A stretch of DNA of 64,000 nucleotides from Streptomyces zhaozhouensis (GTDB lineage Bacteria; Actinomycetota; Actinomycetes; Streptomycetales; Streptomycetaceae). How positions within the stretch are numbered: position 1 is the stretch's first letter; every line of letters begins with the position of its first letter. A program made the translations under genes and the position numbers. The notes beneath the pieces were generated by a model, which searched no databases, was not told where the DNA came from, and was given only the letters and a program-made list of their open reading frames with translations. The DNA lies in the NCBI RefSeq assembly GCF_900230195.1, contig NZ_OCNE01000008.1:124001-188000 (forward strand). The letters are read 5' to 3'. This document shows positions 44,546 to 52,422 of the stretch, in pieces.

Positions 44546-45436
44546 ATGTCCCCCCGCGCCCCACGCCGCCGCCCCGTCGCCGCGACCGGCCTGCTCGCCG
44601 CCCTCGCGCTCGCCGCCGGGCTCTCCGCGGCGCCGCCCGCCGCCGCCGACCCCGCGCCCGCCGCCGACACCTGGAGCGAGGTCGGTTCCGACCGCGCCGA
44701 CCCGTTGACCGAGAGCCAGGGGCTCGCCTCCGTCGAGGTCCCCGCGAACAGCGCCAACCGCTACACCGGCATCGGCACCATCCCGTTCGACGTCAGGACC
44801 CGCGGCTGGAACCACGTCGGCGACCCCGACGCCTCCTACGACGGCCACTACATCGAGCCCTACCAGCGGGACGACGGGGACACCAAGATGTACCGCGTCC
44901 AGGACCCGTCCGGGGACTGGGCCGAGTACGTCCACCGGCTCGGTCCCGACGAGGTGCTGAACAACTCCTGGGTCGCGATCTCGCCGGACGGCCGGTGGAT
45001 GCTCTCCGGGGAGTGGGGCACCATGGACCGCTTCCTGGTCTTCCCCACCCCGGGCGTCCATCCGGACACCTCGCCCTCCGAGGACCTGCCGCAGGTCGCC
45101 ACCGTCCACCTCGACCGGCCCGTCCGCGACGTGCAGGGCTGCGACTTCCGCGACGCCACCACGCTGCTGTGCTCGTCCGACGACCCCGAGGGCAGCCTCT
45201 TCGGCACCACCAAGCCGCTGCTCCAGGTCGATCTCGCCGCCGCCCTCGACGGCGGGGACGTCGACGGCAACGTCACCGCCCTGCGCCAACTCCCGCTGCG
45301 CAGCGCCTGCTCCGGCGCGTACGAGGCGCAGGGCGTCGACTACGACCGCCGCACCGGAACGCTGCGGGTGATCGTCATGTCCCCCGGCGCCTGTGTCGTC
45401 GTGGACAGCATGACCTACCGCCTCACCCGCGACTGA
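44546..45436 (+). CDS. Secreted protein of unknown function
   Basis: A 296-residue exported protein. The Sec signal runs about 1-34 (ATGLLAALALAAGLSAAPPAAA). The mature part looks like a repeat-poor beta-rich (propeller-like) protein with DGHYIEPYQRDDGDTKMYRV, WVAISPDGRWMLSGEWG and four cysteines (CDF, LLCSS, SACSG, GACVV) that may form two disulfides. GAGGAG precedes ATG 44546. I do not recognise the family. Confidence 0.75.
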   Translation: MSPRAPRRRPVAATGLLAALALAAGLSAAPPAAADPAPAADTWSEVGSDRADPLTESQGLASVEVPANSANRYTGIGTIPFDVRTRGWNHVGDPDASYDGHYIEPYQRDDGDTKMYRVQDPSGDWAEYVHRLGPDEVLNNSWVAISPDGRWMLSGEWGTMDRFLVFPTPGVHPDTSPSEDLPQVATVHLDRPVRDVQGCDFRDATTLLCSSDDPEGSLFGTTKPLLQVDLAAALDGGDVDGNVTALRQLPLRSACSGAYEAQGVDYDRRTGTLRVIVMSPGACVVVDSMTYRLTRD

Positions 45437-45442
45437 CCCCAC

Positions 45443-45482
45443 CGGCCGGGCGGCGCGCGGGCCCGAGCGCGCCGCCCGGCCG
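45443..45482. terminator. Strong bidirectional terminator
   Basis: A perfect 16-bp stem, CGGCCGGGCGGCGCGC paired with GCGCGCCGCCCGGCCG, with an 8-base loop, between the convergent secreted-protein and DUF305 genes. Confidence 0.85.
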
Positions 45483-45483
45483 T

Positions 45484-46194
45484 TCAGGCCAGTCGGCCCA
45501 TCCGGTCGATCTCCGTGTGCTGCGTGGCGAGCACGTCCGTCGCCAACTGCTCGACGGAGGGGTCCGTCGTGGAGCCCAGCACCTCGCCCGCCATCGTCAC
45601 CGCGCCCTCGTGGTGGCGGATCATCAGCTCCAGGAAGAGCGCGTCGAACTCCGCGCCCCTGGCGTCCGACAGCTCCGCCAGCTCCTCGGGCGAGGCCATC
45701 CCCGGCATCTCCCCGTCCCCGCCGTGGCCGTCGTGCTCGCCGTGTCCCCCGTGGCCGTCGTGCTCGCCGTGCTGGCCCCCTTCGTCCTCGCCCCGCTCGG
45801 TCAACCAGGCGCGCATCACCTCGATCTCGGGCGCCTGCGAGGCCCTGATGCGCTCCGCGATGCCCCGCACCCCCGCCTCCTCGGCGTGCGCGAGCGCGAG
45901 GTCGCTCATCTCCAGGGCCTGGCCGTGGTGCGTGATCATCATGTGCATGTAGGCGACGTCGGCGGCGTCCGGCTCCCCGGCCTCGGGAAGCCGCTCGGCC
46001 GCCTCCTCGGGGCTCAGCGTCTCCGCGTCGTCGCCCGGCGCGCCCGGCGCGATGACCGGAGGTCCCTCCTCGCTCGCCGAGGCGGAGCCGCCCCCGCCGC
46101 ACGCGGTCAACCCCGCGCACGCCGCGAGCGCGAGGGCGGCCGTCGGGGCGAGGGAACGGAAGCGGCGGAGCGCGGTGCGCGGACGGTCCGTCAA
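45484..46194 (-). CDS. DUF305 lipoprotein
   Basis: A 236-residue lipoprotein (lipobox LTAC near residue 32) of the DUF305 ferritin-like/copper-associated family. Two copies of the family motif are present, YMHMMITHHGQALEMSD and ELMIRHHEGAVTMAGE, each rich in Met and His. The linker between them is a Gly/His/Asp/Glu tract (HGEHDGHGGHGEHDGHGG). Metal binding outside the membrane is likely. The start is TTG 46194, six bases after AGGAGG. It is divergent from the LVIVD protein gene, a frequent partner in Streptomyces. Confidence 0.88.
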   Translation of the reverse strand: MTDRPRTALRRFRSLAPTAALALAACAGLTACGGGGSASASEEGPPVIAPGAPGDDAETLSPEEAAERLPEAGEPDAADVAYMHMMITHHGQALEMSDLALAHAEEAGVRGIAERIRASQAPEIEVMRAWLTERGEDEGGQHGEHDGHGGHGEHDGHGGDGEMPGMASPEELAELSDARGAEFDALFLELMIRHHEGAVTMAGEVLGSTTDPSVEQLATDVLATQHTEIDRMGRLA

Positions 46195-46325
46195 CGGGGG
46201 CCTCCTGTTACGGGAGATGACAGTTTTGTTGCCAATATTGATATGTACATGCAGCTATCCATACTGAAGGGTACGCACTCGGGCGCCAACACCGCGGTCA
46301 CCCCTGCGGAAACCGGAGGAGAGAC
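46195..46325. promoter_or_regulatory. AT-rich divergent promoter region with short palindromes
   Basis: The 131 bp between the DUF305 and LVIVD genes are strikingly AT-rich. They contain palindromes CAATATTG (46233-46240) and ATGTACAT (46243-46250). Rightward, TTGATA (46238-46243) and CATACT (46260-46265) are 16 bp apart and fit -35/-10. The palindromes lie on the -35, as an operator would. Confidence 0.5.
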
Positions 46326-47798
46326 GTGACACCCTTCCAGCGAGCACGCCGACGCCGGGGGAGGCTCGGCCTGTCGGCCGCGCTCACCGGGCTGCTGGCC
46401 ACCCTGGTCCTGGCCGGACCCGCCGCCGCCACCCCCGACCCGGACCGGGACCCCACCACCGAGGTGGAGAGCGGTGAGGGGCCCGGCGGGCGCGCCGGAG
46501 CGGCCGGCGACGACGGGATACCCGGCGTCGACGAGATCGTGCACAGCGACAACATCACGCAGCTGGCCAACATCCCCCGGGAGGAGGGCCTTTCGGGCAC
46601 CAACAGCGACATCGCCTTCCAGGGCGAGTACGCCTTCGCGGGCAACTACGACGGCTTCGTCGTCTACGACATCAGCCGGCCCCGCTCACCCCGGCTGGTC
46701 ACCCGGGTCCTGTGCCCCGGGTCGCAGAACGACATCTCCGTGACCGGCGACCTGCTCTTCCTGTCGGTGGACTCCTCGCGCAGCGACGACTCCTGCTCCA
46801 GCGAGGGCCAGCCGGCGACCGAGGCCGACTCCTGGGAGGGCATCCGCGTCTTCGACATCAGCGACGTCCGCGAGCCGCGCTACGTCTCCGCCGTCGAGAC
46901 CGCCTGCGGCTCCCACACCCACACGCTGGTGCCGGAGCGGCGCGACGTCTACGTCTACGTCTCCTCCTACGCGCCGGACGCGTCGTTCCCCGACTGCCAG
47001 CCGCCGCACGACGGGATCTCCATCGTGAAGGTGCCCCGGCGCGCCCCCGAGCGCGCCGCGCTCTCCCGCTTCGAGGTGCTCTTCCCCGACGGCGGATTCC
47101 CCGGTGACGAGGACGGCTCGGCCACCACCGGCTGCCACGACATCACCGCCTACCCGGCCCTGGACCTGGCCGCCGGCGCCTGCATGGGCGACGGCGTCCT
47201 CATGGACATCTCCCGGCCCGACCGGCCCCGGGTGCTGGACCGCGTGCAGGACGCCGAGCACTTCGCCTTCTGGCACTCGGCCACCTTCAGCCAGGACGGC
47301 AGCAAGATCGTCTTCACCGACGAGCTCGGCGGCGGCGGCGCGCCCACCTGCGACGCCACCGTGGGCGACGAGTTCGGTGCCAACGGCATCTACCACGTGA
47401 CCGGCCGGGGCGACGACCGCGCCCTGTCGTTCCAGAGCTACTACAAGATCCCGCGCCACCAGTCGACCACCGAGAACTGCGTCGCCCACAACGGCTCGCT
47501 GATCCCCGTGCCCGGCCGGGACATCATGGTCCAGGCGTGGTACCAGGGCGGCGTCTCCGTCTGGGAGTTCACCGACTCCGACGACCCGCGCGAGATCGGC
47601 TACTTCGAACGCGGTCCGGTCAACGGCGACGAGCTCGCGTTCGGCGGCAGCTGGTCCGCCTACTACTACAACGGCCACGTCTACTCCAACGACCAGAAGG
47701 GCCTGGACGTGCTGCGGATCGACGACCGCCGCACCGACCCGGCCCGCCGCGTCCACCTGGACGAGCTGAACGCGCAGACCCAGCCCACCTACCGCTGA
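46326..47798 (+). CDS. Secreted LVIVD-repeat beta-propeller protein
   Basis: A 490-residue exported protein. The Sec signal is at about 1-36 (LSAALTGLLATLVLAGPAAA). The mature chain has repeated LVIVD-like strands such as AFAGNYDGFVVYDISRPRSPRLVTRV, EGIRVFDISDVREPRYVSAV and VSVWEFTDSDDPREIGYF, as in propeller proteins. Several cysteines suggest disulfides. GTG 46326 has GGAGGAGAG upstream. The function of this secreted family is unknown. It overlaps the convergent TetR gene by 10 bp at the 3' end. Confidence 0.88.
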   Translation: MTPFQRARRRRGRLGLSAALTGLLATLVLAGPAAATPDPDRDPTTEVESGEGPGGRAGAAGDDGIPGVDEIVHSDNITQLANIPREEGLSGTNSDIAFQGEYAFAGNYDGFVVYDISRPRSPRLVTRVLCPGSQNDISVTGDLLFLSVDSSRSDDSCSSEGQPATEADSWEGIRVFDISDVREPRYVSAVETACGSHTHTLVPERRDVYVYVSSYAPDASFPDCQPPHDGISIVKVPRRAPERAALSRFEVLFPDGGFPGDEDGSATTGCHDITAYPALDLAAGACMGDGVLMDISRPDRPRVLDRVQDAEHFAFWHSATFSQDGSKIVFTDELGGGGAPTCDATVGDEFGANGIYHVTGRGDDRALSFQSYYKIPRHQSTTENCVAHNGSLIPVPGRDIMVQAWYQGGVSVWEFTDSDDPREIGYFERGPVNGDELAFGGSWSAYYYNGHVYSNDQKGLDVLRIDDRRTDPARRVHLDELNAQTQPTYR

Positions 47799-48436
47799 GT
47801 CGACCCCGCGTCCAGGGTGCCGCCGGGCGGCCGCGCGCCCGGCGGCACCCCCAGCTCCCACTCCAGCCCGTAACGGGCGAACAGCTCCGCGCGCAGCCGC
47901 GCCGGGGGCATCGGTGCCCCCGGCAGCAGCTGCGCCACCACCGACCCCATCAGCTGCGCGCGCAGCACCCGGTAGTCGGTGTCCGGATCGGTCGAGCCGA
48001 AGGCGACGACCGTCTCGCGCAGCAGGAACGCCAGCCGCTGCTGCTCGGCGCACTGGATGAACCCCTCGTACTGCAACAGGCCCGCCATGTGCGCCCGCAT
48101 CAGCACCGGCTGGTCCGCCGCCAGCCCGAGGATCGCGTCGATCGCCCGCGCCAGCCGCTCCCGGCCGGCCCCGGGGCCCGAGGGCGCCGGCTCCCGTTCC
48201 AGCGCGGCGTCCAGCGTCCGGTGCATCAGGCGGTGCACGGCCGACTGCAGAAGCTGACGTTTCCCCGGGAAGTAGTAGGAGATCAGCCCGCGTGCCGCCC
48301 CCGCCCGATCGGCGATGTCCCCCAAGGTCGTGGCCTCGTAGCCGCGCTCGGCGACCAGCTCGACGGTCGCCTGGAGAAGCCGTTCGCGGGAACGTCGGCG
48401 CATTTCCTCATTGACCGATGAGCTTCGAGGCGACAT
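47789..48436 (-). CDS. TetR-family transcriptional regulator
   Basis: A 215-residue regulator. The N-terminal helix-turn-helix (about 15-60) reads RERLLQATVELVAERGYEATTLGDIADRAGAARGLISYYFPGK. The C-terminal ligand domain is all-helical, and the last 20 residues are Pro/Gly-rich. A 13-bp perfect palindrome 18-30 bp upstream is its probable operator, so autoregulation is likely. The target beyond itself may be the HAD gene or a distant gene. Confidence 0.9.
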   Translation of the reverse strand: MSPRSSSVNEEMRRRSRERLLQATVELVAERGYEATTLGDIADRAGAARGLISYYFPGKRQLLQSAVHRLMHRTLDAALEREPAPSGPGAGRERLARAIDAILGLAADQPVLMRAHMAGLLQYEGFIQCAEQQRLAFLLRETVVAFGSTDPDTDYRVLRAQLMGSVVAQLLPGAPMPPARLRAELFARYGLEWELGVPPGARPPGGTLDAGSTQR

Positions 48437-48453
48437 GCTGGGCTCCCGTTGAC

Positions 48454-48466
48454 TGGCTGGCAGCCA
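48454..48466. promoter_or_regulatory. TetR operator candidate
   Basis: TGGCTG-G-CAGCCA is a perfect inverted repeat. CAGCC(A) half-sites recur downstream (CTCAGCCGGACAGCCAG, 48472-48488). AATATACT (48466-48473) between them could contain a -10. Confidence 0.55.
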
Positions 48467-48584
48467 ATATACTCAGCCGGACAGCCAGACCTTCGCCCGG
48501 CCATGGGCGAAGCCAGGCCGGTGGCGGTATCGGGCGGCGCGGGGGACCGTCCGATACCGCCAGCGAGCCGCCTTCCCCGGTCCC

Positions 48585-49283
48585 TCAGCCCACCAGGTCC
48601 AGGACCGGCAGCAGATCCCCCGGACGTTCGTCCGCCGGCAGGTGCCGCACCAGGTGCACGGTGCAGCCCAGCGCGGTGGCCCCGCCGTCCGCCGTGGCGT
48701 TGTCGCCCACCATCAGCGTCTGCTGCGGCGCCACGCCGAGCTCCCGGCAGGCCCAGGCGAACAGCGGCGGGTCGGGCTTCTGCACCCCGTGCTCGAAGCT
48801 CAGCGCGAAGGCGTCCACCCACTCCAGCAGCCCGTGCGCCGCGAAGAGCGGTCGCAGGTCCCAGCCGATGTTGCTCACGACCGCCACCGGCACGCCGCGC
48901 TCGCGCAGCCGCGCCAGCACCGGCCCGGTGTCCGGGTAGGGACGCCAGGCCGTCGGCTCCATGTGCCGGTCGTACAGCACCTCGTGCAACTCCGGCGGCC
49001 CCGGCAGCTCCACCCGTCGGGACAACGTCACGTACAGCCGCCGATGGCCCGCCGCGTCGATGTCCCGCGCGTCCCACAGCCCGCGCAGCTCCGGCGGGAT
49101 CTCCTCCGGCTCCGAGCCCCCCGGCAGCGCCCCGGCCCGCTCCAGCTCCGCCGCGAGCCGCCGCAGCTCGTCCGGGGGAACCTCGACGCCGACGCGTTCC
49201 AGGCCCACCCGCAGCCAGTTGAGCGCCGGCTCGATCCGCAGCAGGGTCCCGGAGAAGTCGAAGAGCACACCCCTGATCGTCAT
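48585..49283 (-). CDS. HAD-superfamily hydrolase with altered motif I
   Basis: A 232-residue HAD protein. Motif I reads LFDFSGTLL: the nucleophile Asp9 is present but the second Asp (general acid) is Ser11. Motif II is VAVVSNIGWD, motif III the Lys in HGVQKPDPPLF, and motif IV MVGDNATADG. Loss of the second Asp suggests poor phosphatase activity or a different chemistry. ATG 49283 (MTIRGVLFDF) is preferred over an upstream in-frame start. Substrate unknown. Confidence 0.85.
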   Translation of the reverse strand: MTIRGVLFDFSGTLLRIEPALNWLRVGLERVGVEVPPDELRRLAAELERAGALPGGSEPEEIPPELRGLWDARDIDAAGHRRLYVTLSRRVELPGPPELHEVLYDRHMEPTAWRPYPDTGPVLARLRERGVPVAVVSNIGWDLRPLFAAHGLLEWVDAFALSFEHGVQKPDPPLFAWACRELGVAPQQTLMVGDNATADGGATALGCTVHLVRHLPADERPGDLLPVLDLVG

Positions 49284-49382
49284 GTCCCGATTCTTTCCCG
49301 TCGGGGTGGCTCGCACCAGCACGCTTGCCGCCGCGCGGGGTGACCGGGCGGACCTGCCGGGCGGCCGAGGGCGCGCCCGGCG

Positions 49383-50318
49383 TCAGGCCAGGGCGTTGAG
49401 GCCCGGGGCGAAGGCCACCAGCAGGGGGACGACCGGGACCAGCGTGACCGCCGCCGTCAGGCGCAGCCGCCGCGCCGGGGCCAGGCGGCGCTCCGGCTCC
49501 AGCAGCCGGTTGACGCGGCGCGGGACGTCCCCGTGCTCGTGGCAGCCGAAGACGCCGCGTTCCTCGTTCAGCCCCACCAGCGCCAGCGCCGTCGTCAGCC
49601 GGCCGAAGCGGCGGGAGGCCATGTCGTCCGCGCTCAGCTCCACCAGCCGGTGCACCTGTGCCCGGAACGCCTCGAAGACCGGGACGCCGGGGAAGCCGCT
49701 GGCCAACGCGCCGGCGCAGTGCTGGAGCCAGTGGTGACGGGCCCGCGCGTGGCCGCGTTCGTGCGCCAGTACGGCGTCCAGCTGCCGGCGGTTGAGCCTG
49801 CGCAGCGCGGCCGTGGTGATCACCAGCCGGGGCGGGGAGCCGGGCAGCAGCCAGGCGTCGGCGCGCTCGTCCTCCAGCACCACCAGCGGCTCGGCCGACC
49901 GCGCCGCCTCACCCGGCAGCAACGGGGAACGCGCCAGCAGCTCGGCCCGCCTGCGCCGCCGTTGGGCCCGGGCCCGGCGCACCTCGCGGGTCAGCGCCAC
50001 CGCCGTCCAGAGCCCGCCGCAGGCCAGCAGCAGCGCCATCGCCGCCGCCAGCCGGTCCCCGTCGGGGTGGAGCGCGTAGGCGTCCACCACCTGCGCCGGC
50101 GCGGGGGCGAAGAGACCGCCGCGCACCGCGCCCCACCCGGCGGCGCCGGAGAGCGCCATGGCCAGCACGCAGCACAGCAGCACGGCGGCCACCACGCACT
50201 GCCACATCCACAGGGCCAGCACCGGTTCCCGGTCGGCCCACGCGCCCCGCGCCAACACCCGGGGGGCCACCGCGGCGGTCAGCCCGCCCAGCACCAGCAG
50301 CGTGATGGTGATCACCAT
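49383..50318 (-). CDS. M56/BlaR1-like membrane metallopeptidase
   Basis: A 311-residue integral membrane zinc peptidase. TM helices are at about 1-22, 36-58, 90-110 and the C-terminus. The gluzincin motif AHERGHARARHH carries HExxH, and the third ligand is in ELSADDMASRR. M56 proteins usually pair with a BlaI/MecI repressor that they cleave; no such gene is adjacent here. ATG 50318 begins MVITITLLVLGG. The protease target is unknown. Confidence 0.87.
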   Translation of the reverse strand: MVITITLLVLGGLTAAVAPRVLARGAWADREPVLALWMWQCVVAAVLLCCVLAMALSGAAGWGAVRGGLFAPAPAQVVDAYALHPDGDRLAAAMALLLACGGLWTAVALTREVRRARAQRRRRRAELLARSPLLPGEAARSAEPLVVLEDERADAWLLPGSPPRLVITTAALRRLNRRQLDAVLAHERGHARARHHWLQHCAGALASGFPGVPVFEAFRAQVHRLVELSADDMASRRFGRLTTALALVGLNEERGVFGCHEHGDVPRRVNRLLEPERRLAPARRLRLTAAVTLVPVVPLLVAFAPGLNALA

Positions 50319-50401
50319 GTCACCAGACTAGAGCCCCGCCGGGCCGCCCCTCGCACGGGTGTGCACCGGCGTGAGCAACGCCTCACCGCGCGCCCGGCCG
50401 C

Positions 50402-50968
50402 TCACATGGCCAGCAGCATGGCCGCCATCCCCACCGTGAGGACCAGCCGGCAGGCCGCCGCCGTCTCGTCCTCCTCGCCGTCGCCCCCGCCGTCCCCTCC
50501 CGCCCGCACGGCCGGCTCCGCGCCCCCGCCGGCCGGGACGAGCCCGGGCGCGGTGCGCAGCACCTGAAGCGCGCAGTACAGCAGGAGCGCCCCCGTCAGC
50601 GCCGGCACGCCGGCGCCCGCGCCGTGGGCCGCGTGCGCTCCGTGCCCCCCGCCGGCCATCGCCAGCGCCATGTAGAGCATCCCGGCGCCCTCCACCGCGT
50701 GATGCGCCCGGTGCCGCGCCCGCAGCCCCAGCGGCGGCAGCGCGCCCGCCACCGTCGCCGCGCTCACCACGACCAGCACCCAGCCCGGCGCCGCGGGCCC
50801 GCCGGCCATCCCGGCCGCCATCAGCGCCATGGACAGCCCCATCGCGGCCTCCAGCGCCCGCCCCTGCCGGCCGGCGGGGGCCGCCCGCCGCAGCCGCGCC
50901 AGACACCAGGCGCCGGTGCCCCCGGGGACCGCGACCAGCAGCCAGCACACCAGCTCCGGCCCGTTCAT
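50402..50968 (-). CDS. DUF5134 membrane protein
   Basis: A 188-residue protein with five or six hydrophobic segments, including AMGLSMALMAAGMAGGPAAPGW and HAVEGAGMLYMALAMAGG, with His/Met residues inside or near helices and a Gly/Asp/Glu-rich loop near 150-165. This matches DUF5134. ATG 50968 has GGGGAGGCGGG upstream. It precedes the M56 peptidase on the same strand (83 bp). Role unknown; the His/Met content hints at copper but does not prove it. Confidence 0.75.
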   Translation of the reverse strand: MNGPELVCWLLVAVPGGTGAWCLARLRRAAPAGRQGRALEAAMGLSMALMAAGMAGGPAAPGWVLVVVSAATVAGALPPLGLRARHRAHHAVEGAGMLYMALAMAGGGHGAHAAHGAGAGVPALTGALLLYCALQVLRTAPGLVPAGGGAEPAVRAGGDGGGDGEEDETAAACRLVLTVGMAAMLLAM

Positions 50969-51091
50969 CCCGCCTCCCCGCGTTCCCTTCCCGCGCGGAG
51001 GCTGCCCGCCCCCGCCGTGCCCCACGGCGGCGCACGGGGGCGCGGGGGGCGCGGGGGCGCCGGTCGTGAGGCCCTGCCCTAGGATGCGGGC

Positions 51092-51643
51092 GTGACGACG
51101 ACGGCAGAGCTGATGTTCGGCATCGCGGGCGAGGCGGACGTGCCCGAGGTGGTGGCGCTGGTGGAGTCCGCCTACCGGGGGGAGGCCAGCCGCGCCGGCT
51201 GGACCACCGAGGCCGACTACCTGGACGGCCAGCGCACCGACCCCGAGGCCGTGCGCGAGGTCGTCACCGACCCCGACAGCCTGCTGCTGACCGTGCGGAA
51301 CGAGGGCCGGCTGGTCTCCTGCTGCCACCTCAGGCGCAGCCCGGAGTCGGACGGCACGCTCGCCGCGCACTTCGGGATGTTCGCCGTCAGCCCCGGCCTG
51401 CAGGGCGCGGGCGTAGGACGCCGGGTGCTGGCCGAGGCCGAGACCAGGGCGAGGCGCGACTGGGGCGCCGCCCGGATGGTGATGCAGGTGGTCTCCGTGC
51501 GCCCGGAGCTGATCGCCTGGTACGAGCGGCGCGGCTTCCGGCTCACGGGCGAGCGGCTGCCCTTCCCCTACGGCGACGAGCGGTTCGGCGTGCCGCGCCG
51601 CCCGGACCTGGAGTTCGTCGTGCTGGTCAAGCCGCTGTCCTGA
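51092..51643 (+). CDS. GNAT-family N-acetyltransferase
   Basis: A 183-residue GNAT domain protein: ADVPEVVALVESAYRGE, HFGMFAVSPGLQGAGVGRRVLAEAE (acetyl-CoA loop GAGVGRR) and LIAWYERRGFRLTGERLPFPYGDERFG, the last typical of small-amine acetyltransferases. GTG 51092 lies six bases after a TAGGAT -10, so the mRNA is probably leaderless. The 3' end overlaps the convergent GDPD gene by 17 bp. Confidence 0.87.
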   Translation: MTTTAELMFGIAGEADVPEVVALVESAYRGEASRAGWTTEADYLDGQRTDPEAVREVVTDPDSLLLTVRNEGRLVSCCHLRRSPESDGTLAAHFGMFAVSPGLQGAGVGRRVLAEAETRARRDWGAARMVMQVVSVRPELIAWYERRGFRLTGERLPFPYGDERFGVPRRPDLEFVVLVKPLS

Positions 51644-52313
51644 CCTCCCGCACGATCTCCGGCCGGTCGGTCACCACCCCGTCCAGGCCGAGGGCGCGGG
51701 CCCGCGCCAGCTCCCGGTCGGTGTTGACCGTCCAGGTGAGCACCGCGAGCCCCGCCGCCCGGCAGCGCTCCACCACCTCGGGTGTGAGCCACCCCAGCTC
51801 GCAGGAGACCAGACCGCAGCCGAGCGCCGCGGCCCGTTCCGGCGCCGTGGCCGTCGAGGTGCCGGTGACCAGCCCGCGCGGCACGTGCGGCAGCTCCTCG
51901 GCGAACGCGGCCAGCGCCGTGTCGTGGAACGAGATCGCGGTGACCCGCCCGGTCAGTCCCCGGGCGGCGACCAGCGCGGCCAGCTCCCTGGCCGCGGCGG
52001 CGTCCTTGATCTCCAGCTGGAGGTGCCCGTCGATCTCGGTCACCACCTCGTCCAGGGTCGGCACCCGCTCGCCCAGGCCCGCGTCCAGCCGGCGCAGCTC
52101 GCGCAGCGACAGCTCGGCGATCGCGCCGCGCCCGTCGGTGGTGCGGTCCACCCGCGCGTCGTGCATCACCACCAGCGCGCCGTCCGCGCTCAGGTGGAGG
52201 TCCAGCTCCACCGCGTCCAGCCCCTCGCGCCGCGCACGGCGGAAGGAACGCAGGGTGTTCTCCGGCTCCACACCCATCAGCCCACGGTGTCCCACGGTCA
52301 GCAGCGGCCCCAT
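51627..52313 (-). CDS. Glycerophosphodiester phosphodiesterase
   Basis: A 228-residue cytoplasmic GDPD that hydrolyses glycerophosphodiesters to glycerol-3-phosphate and an alcohol. GHRGLMGVEPENT holds catalytic His and Arg, AVELDLHLSADGALVVMHD the Ca/Mg-binding Glu-x-Asp and second His, LQLEIKDA the further Glu/Lys, and VLTWTVNT the C-terminal Trp. ATG 52313 (MGPLLTVGHRG) has AGGG upstream. No signal peptide. Confidence 0.93.
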   Translation of the reverse strand: MGPLLTVGHRGLMGVEPENTLRSFRRARREGLDAVELDLHLSADGALVVMHDARVDRTTDGRGAIAELSLRELRRLDAGLGERVPTLDEVVTEIDGHLQLEIKDAAAARELAALVAARGLTGRVTAISFHDTALAAFAEELPHVPRGLVTGTSTATAPERAAALGCGLVSCELGWLTPEVVERCRAAGLAVLTWTVNTDRELARARALGLDGVVTDRPEIVREVRTAA

Positions 52314-52377
52314 GGCCGTCACCCTACCCAGCGGCGGGACCGGAGCCCGACCGACCGGTTGATCGGCCAATCTTCAA

Positions 52378-52402
52378 CGGATACCGTTATCCGAACGGAT
52401 AA
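52378..52402 (+). promoter_or_regulatory. Triple half-site operator before DUF6421 operon
   Basis: CGGATA (52378-52383), TTATCCG (52387-52393) and CGGATAA (52396-52402) lie in alternating orientation. The last two form a perfect TTATCCG-AA-CGGATAA palindrome; the first two form an overlapping inverted repeat. GATAAT (52398-52403) can be the -10, so binding would overlap the promoter. ATG 52423 follows GGAGGGTGGG. Confidence 0.7.
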
Positions 52403-52422
52403 TCTTCTGTGGAGGGTGGGAC

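Noticed and set aside
43216..46329. 1037-codon + strand frame
   Set aside because: It overlaps four well-supported genes in other frames and reads as Arg/Pro/Gly noise.
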